DNA of 64,000 nucleotides from Methanomassiliicoccaceae archaeon UBA370 (lineage in GTDB: Archaea; Thermoplasmatota; Thermoplasmata; Methanomassiliicoccales; Methanomethylophilaceae), in assembly GCA_002505345.1 (NCBI GenBank), contig DAUY01000012.1:1-64000 (forward strand), read 5' to 3'. The stretch's first letter is position 1. Every line of letters starts with the position of its first letter. The translations under genes and the position numbers were made by a program. Positions 60,504 through 64,000 of this stretch are shown piece after piece. The notes beneath the pieces are model-generated. The model did no database searches and was not told the DNA's origin. It saw only the letters and a program-made list of their open reading frames with translations.

Positions 60504-62530
60504 CTCCTTCTGCTGTCGCTCATGCCTATTCCTCCGGAGTTCACAGCGGTTGCGATCGTCCCGAAGGTATCGCCCAGCTGGTCCAGCGTTGTGAAAAGTG
60601 CATCCTCGTCGGCGGTTGCGATCTGCCTGAGGAAAGACCTGTCGGCCTCGCCGAACCCGACTGCTATCGTAGTTATCCCGTCCTTCCTGCACTCCATGGC
60701 CTGGGTGACTGCCAGGTCCCTGTTTCCCCATTTGCCGTCCGTCAGCACGACAATCATGTTGTTGCCGGCCCTTCCCATCAGCATTCTGCAGGCCTCCTTG
60801 AAAGGGGAGGCATCGGTCCCCCTGCCTGCCATCTTAACCTTGATGTCCTCTATGGACCTGGTGACAGCGTAGCGGTCGAGGGTGAGCTCTCTGACGACCA
60901 GGTTCTTGTCTCCGAAGACTATTAGCCCGAACTTCGTGTTTGAGTCCGCGACCTCCTTTATGAATCTGGAAATCGCCCTCTTGGCCTTTTCCAGCGGGGC
61001 GTCCTTCATGCTGCGCGAGATATCGATCGCAACGACGATGTTCTTCTGCACCGGAGCGTTCGAAGGCCTTTCGTCAGGGCGTCCGCCCATCCACGATATG
61101 TCCTCGGGCAGTTTTTCTGATTCGACCGTAAGTTCGCTTCCGTTCTGGAACGCCGAGATGCATACCACCCCGTTCTCATCGTAGTTGTACTCTATCTCGA
61201 TCAAAACTCCCTCGCCGTTGTTCATTATCCCGGAGATCCTCATCCTTGCGAGGACGACGCAGTCAAGAGGATGTCGTGATTCGCCCTGAAGGGTGAAAAG
61301 CTCGATGCTGTCGCTCAGGTTGCCAGGTTCGATCCTGAAGGGCTTCCTGACCGAACACGGGACGCAGGAGTTGCGCTTTATCATTATTTCATTGATGAAT
61401 TTCTTGCCGTCCTCCCTCACGGACAGGGCCCCGAGGCTGTGTGAGGCCACGTCGGCCACTCCCAGCACGGCGTTGCCGTCCTTCCCGAAGTGATGAGCGG
61501 TAATGGCGGCGCCCTTTGCGACGGCAAGGTCGGTGTCCGCGTGCTTGATCACTTTCCTACCGGAGATGCTGGCGAGGCGGCCGGGAAGGCCGGGGAGCCT
61601 GGTGGAGCCTCCCACAAGGAGTATCTCGTCAATGTCCTCCCATCTCAGCCCTATGTCGGCCAGTACTCTCTCGCAGACCTCCCAGGTCGAGCCGAAGAGA
61701 GGTTCGGTCATCTCGTCGAACTGGTTCCGCGTCAGGGTGTAGTCGGCGCAATCGTCCCCGTATTCCAGATGGGCGCTGACGCATTCGCTTTCCGAAAGTT
61801 CCTTTTTCAGGTCTTCGGCGGCGACTATCAGGCTGTTTTTGGATGACATGTCATCCCTCAGGTCGATATTGAAATCGTCCTTGAACTTCCCGCACAGATA
61901 AGACATGATGGCCTGGTCCCAGTCCTTCCCTCCGAGGATATGGTTCCCGTCGGTCCCCAGCACGATGATGTTCCCTCTCTCGATGCGCACGACCGTGGTG
62001 TCGAACGTCCCTCCGCCGAGGTCGTAAACCATTACGGTCTTGTTCCCCGCCTTGTTGTATCCGTAAGAAATCGCCGCTGCGGTCGGTTCGTTTACCACCT
62101 TCAGTATTTCAATTCCGGATTTCTGGCCTGCCCTGATGGTCGCCGTCCTCTGAAGGTCGTTGAAATATGCAGGTACAGTGACCACTGCGGAGTCGATCTT
62201 CTTCCCGGTCCTTGCCTCGGCTCCGGCGATGAGGTATTTTAACAATATGGCAGAAAGGTCCTCTGCAGAGTATGTCCTTCCGTACGCGGTCAGGGAATAT
62301 TGGGTATCTCCCATGGCACGTTTGAAAGAGGCCGCGACGACCCCCTCTCCCCTGGACTGCATGCTTTTTGCGGTTTGGCCCACGCTGATCGTGCTGTCTG
62401 CAGAGAAGCATATGACAGAAGGGGTCAGGAGACAGCCGTTCGCATCCGGGATGACTTCAGCACCGGAGCTGCCTCTGTCGTAAAAAGCCACTGCAGAGTA
62501 GGTCGTTCCCAGATCTATACCTACCTTCAC
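60500..62530 (-). CDS. Hsp70 fused to a von Willebrand factor A domain
   Basis: 676 residues. About 1-380 is an Hsp70 nucleotide-binding domain: KVGIDLGTTYSAVAFYDRGS, VVTVPAYFNDLQRTATIRAG, VVNEPTAAAISYGYNKAGNK, VMVYDLGGGTFDTTVVRIER, ILLVGGSTRLPGLPG. About 385-490 is a beta substrate-type domain, ending EKLPEDISWMGG. From about 493 a VWA domain replaces the lid: NIVVAIDISRSMKDAPLEKA with the D-x-S-x-S metal site, AGRGTDASPFKEACRMLM (Thr ligand) and NMIVVLTDGKWGNRDLAV (Asp ligand), so the MIDAS site appears intact. First gene of the four-gene module, with a TATA box at 62561-62572. Confidence 0.88.
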   Translation of the reverse strand: MKVGIDLGTTYSAVAFYDRGSSGAEVIPDANGCLLTPSVICFSADSTISVGQTAKSMQSRGEGVVAASFKRAMGDTQYSLTAYGRTYSAEDLSAILLKYLIAGAEARTGKKIDSAVVTVPAYFNDLQRTATIRAGQKSGIEILKVVNEPTAAAISYGYNKAGNKTVMVYDLGGGTFDTTVVRIERGNIIVLGTDGNHILGGKDWDQAIMSYLCGKFKDDFNIDLRDDMSSKNSLIVAAEDLKKELSESECVSAHLEYGDDCADYTLTRNQFDEMTEPLFGSTWEVCERVLADIGLRWEDIDEILLVGGSTRLPGLPGRLASISGRKVIKHADTDLAVAKGAAITAHHFGKDGNAVLGVADVASHSLGALSVREDGKKFINEIMIKRNSCVPCSVRKPFRIEPGNLSDSIELFTLQGESRHPLDCVVLARMRISGIMNNGEGVLIEIEYNYDENGVVCISAFQNGSELTVESEKLPEDISWMGGRPDERPSNAPVQKNIVVAIDISRSMKDAPLEKAKRAISRFIKEVADSNTKFGLIVFGDKNLVVRELTLDRYAVTRSIEDIKVKMAGRGTDASPFKEACRMLMGRAGNNMIVVLTDGKWGNRDLAVTQAMECRKDGITTIAVGFGEADRSFLRQIATADEDALFTTLDQLGDTFGTIATAVNSGGIGMSDSRRR

Positions 62531-62560
62531 CTGTGCATCCCGCCATCGGCAATGCCTTAG

Positions 62561-62572
62561 AATAATTTAATA
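62561..62572 (-). promoter_or_regulatory. TATA box of the Hsp70-VWA gene cluster
   Basis: On the minus strand TATTAAATTATT, centred 37 nt upstream of ATG 62530. The expected start near 62542 gives a 12-nt leader with CAGGTGAAGG-type ribosome-binding sequence. The whole cluster is probably read from here. Confidence 0.5.
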
Positions 62573-62672
62573 CTTGTCAGGTTTGTACGAAATTCGAAAA
62601 ATGACCCATTCCTCAAGGTGTTTCAGATTTCCTGAAAAACGCATTTACGAATTCGGCAGCAGACGGCGAGGA

Positions 62673-64000
62673 TCAAAATAACCTGCCGTATGCCCTGGTT
62701 CCGTTGATTATCGCGATCGCCGCGACGCCCACGTCTGCAAAAATTGCAAACCACATCCCTGCCAGACCCAAGGTGGCAAGTGCCAGAGCTGCGAATTTGA
62801 AACCGAGGGATAACGTTATGTTCTGATATGCAATGCCGCGCGTCCTCCTCGATATCCTGATGGCCTCCGGCAGTCTCCTCAAGGAATCGTTCATTATGAC
62901 CACATCAGCAGCTTCCACGGCGCTGTCGGAACCAATGCCGCCCATGGCCACACCCACGTCCGCCCTCGCGATGGAAGGCGCATCGTTGATGCCGTCTCCA
63001 ACGTAAACCAGCGAACCCTTGCCCTCGCGTGCGCGCAGATAGCCCTCGAGGATGTCCAGTTTGTCCTCCGGAAGAAGGTCGCTGCGGAACGTGTCGATCC
63101 CAACAATCTCCGCAACACGGCCGGCAGACGTCATGTTGTCTCCGGTAAGCATGACAACGTTCTTCACGCCGAGGTCCTTCAGTTCCCTTATCGCTTCGGC
63201 GGAATCTTCCTTCGGCCCGTCAGAAATGGATATGTGCCCGCTGTAAGCGCCGTCGATCGCCACATGTATGCTTGTTGTGTCGTCGTGAGCTCTGCAAGGC
63301 TCCAATCCGATCTCCTCCATCAGTCTGGCGTTCCCCGCATGGACGATGCGGCCGTTGACTTCGGTTCTTATGCCTTTTCCGGCAAGGTTGACCGAGTCCC
63401 CTATCTCTCCCGGGTCGATCTCACGTCCGTAGCGGTCTATTATCGCGGCAGATATCGGATGGTCGGAGCGGTATTCGGATTTGGCAGCATATTCAAGCAG
63501 ATAATCCTCTGTTACGCCGTGTGTGTGGATACTGTTGAACTCGAAGGTACCCTTGGTGACGGTACCGGTCTTGTCCACCACTACGGTGTCGGTAAGCGCC
63601 AGTCTGTCCATTACGTCCCCTCCGTTGATCAATATCCCCGATTTCGAGGCCCTCCCCACTCCGCAGAAGAATGTCAAAGGGACCGAAAGCACAAGGGCAC
63701 AGGGGCAGGAGACCACGAGGAACACAAGCGCATGATACACCCAGACTTCGTAAGGAAGTCCGAACAGCAAAGTAGGCACCGCCGCGACGGCGATAGCGGC
63801 TACGACCACGGAGGGAGTGTAGTACTTTGCGAAAGCTGTTATGAACTTCTCGGTCTTGGCCTTTCTGGCACCGGACTCCTCGACAAGCTCAAGGATGCGT
63901 GCGACCGCTGAATCCGAGTAGGCCCTGTCCGCTCTTAAAGTAAGTGCGCCGGTCATGTTTATGCATCCGCTCAACGCGGACTCCCCCGGAGCCACGTCCC
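62673..64000 (-). CDS. Heavy-metal P1B-type ATPase, C-terminal part (cut by window end)
   Basis: At least 442 residues; the N-terminus lies beyond base 64000 and the frame is open to the edge. It includes the actuator end (GDVAPGESALSGCINMTGAL), the metal-site motif VSCPCALVLS in a membrane helix, the phosphorylation site VVDKTGTVTKG, the SDHPISAAI (HP) motif, MLTGDN, and VGDGINDAPSIARADVGVAM. The CPC and late membrane segments point to the Zn/Cd/Pb (ZntA/CadA-like) group rather than copper, but this is tentative without the N-terminal domain. It exports metal and stands separately from the Hsp70 cluster upstream. Confidence 0.9.
   Translation of the reverse strand, partial: DVAPGESALSGCINMTGALTLRADRAYSDSAVARILELVEESGARKAKTEKFITAFAKYYTPSVVVAAIAVAAVPTLLFGLPYEVWVYHALVFLVVSCPCALVLSVPLTFFCGVGRASKSGILINGGDVMDRLALTDTVVVDKTGTVTKGTFEFNSIHTHGVTEDYLLEYAAKSEYRSDHPISAAIIDRYGREIDPGEIGDSVNLAGKGIRTEVNGRIVHAGNARLMEEIGLEPCRAHDDTTSIHVAIDGAYSGHISISDGPKEDSAEAIRELKDLGVKNVVMLTGDNMTSAGRVAEIVGIDTFRSDLLPEDKLDILEGYLRAREGKGSLVYVGDGINDAPSIARADVGVAMGGIGSDSAVEAADVVIMNDSLRRLPEAIRISRRTRGIAYQNITLSLGFKFAALALATLGLAGMWFAIFADVGVAAIAIINGTRAYGRLF

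Noticed and set aside
54631..62530. The two Hsp70 genes as the housekeeping dnaK-dnaJ-grpE locus
   Set aside because: No GrpE or true DnaJ is present, one Hsp70 lacks the lid and the other carries VWA instead; the neighbours are a GTPase and a zinc-ribbon scaffold.

Overview
The window reads as chromosomal DNA of a methylotrophic, pyrrolysine-using methanogenic archaeon, most likely of the order Methanomassiliicoccales (inference from gene content). The evidence is: trimethylamine and monomethylamine methyltransferase genes interrupted by one in-frame TAG at the pyrrolysine position; a pylTSBCD cluster whose PylS lacks the N-terminal tRNA-binding domain and whose tRNA-Pyl has a 4-nt D-loop and a broken anticodon stem; a complete set of coenzyme F430 (cfb) genes; and archaeal TATA-type promoters. 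TGA is the usual stop codon. Among intact genes I find TAG as a terminal stop only in pylB.

Layout. 1-5457: methylamine methyltransferases and corrinoid proteins (mttC', mttB, mtmC, mtmB, then a second mtmB with its own promoter). 5592-11591: tRNA-Pyl, pylS, pylB, pylC, pylD, ramA and a small unknown gene. 11592-19738: accessory region with an ACT regulator, a chimeric CDF-transporter/surface-protein gene, decayed insertion-sequence remnants in direct repeat, an acetate/succinate-type transporter, an isocitrate/isopropylmalate dehydrogenase and secreted proteins. 19942-28118: an RND exporter, a 54-residue ferredoxin, a methyltransferase, an AlbA/Schlafen-like ATPase, two iron-sulfur redox proteins facing each other across 31 bp, and MetY.

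28211-54630 is almost entirely tetrapyrrole metabolism: a hem operon making sirohydrochlorin from glutamyl-tRNA; a leftward cbiD-cbiG-cbiJET-cbiA operon and a rightward cbiL-cbiF-cbiH-cbiC operon from one divergent promoter region; cbiMNQOO for cobalt uptake; a pirin and an RluF-type enzyme; and cfbC-cfbA-cfbE-cfbD-cfbB for F430. A 17-bp palindrome (consensus TTGGAT-N5-ATCCAA) occurs at all four promoter regions, six copies in total, suggesting one unidentified metal- or corrinoid-responsive regulator controls the block. This fits the methylamine genes, which need corrinoid for the Mtt/Mtm proteins and F430 for methyl-CoM reductase.

54631-62530 is a leftward four-gene module of unknown function: an Hsp70 fused to a von Willebrand factor A domain, a large zinc-ribbon/beta-sandwich protein, a zinc-ribbon GTPase and a second Hsp70. 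A heavy-metal P-type ATPase truncated by the window end follows. The points most worth a second look are the four-gene Hsp70/VWA/GTPase module, the shared operator, and pylB, which has no canonical in-frame start and ends in UAG.
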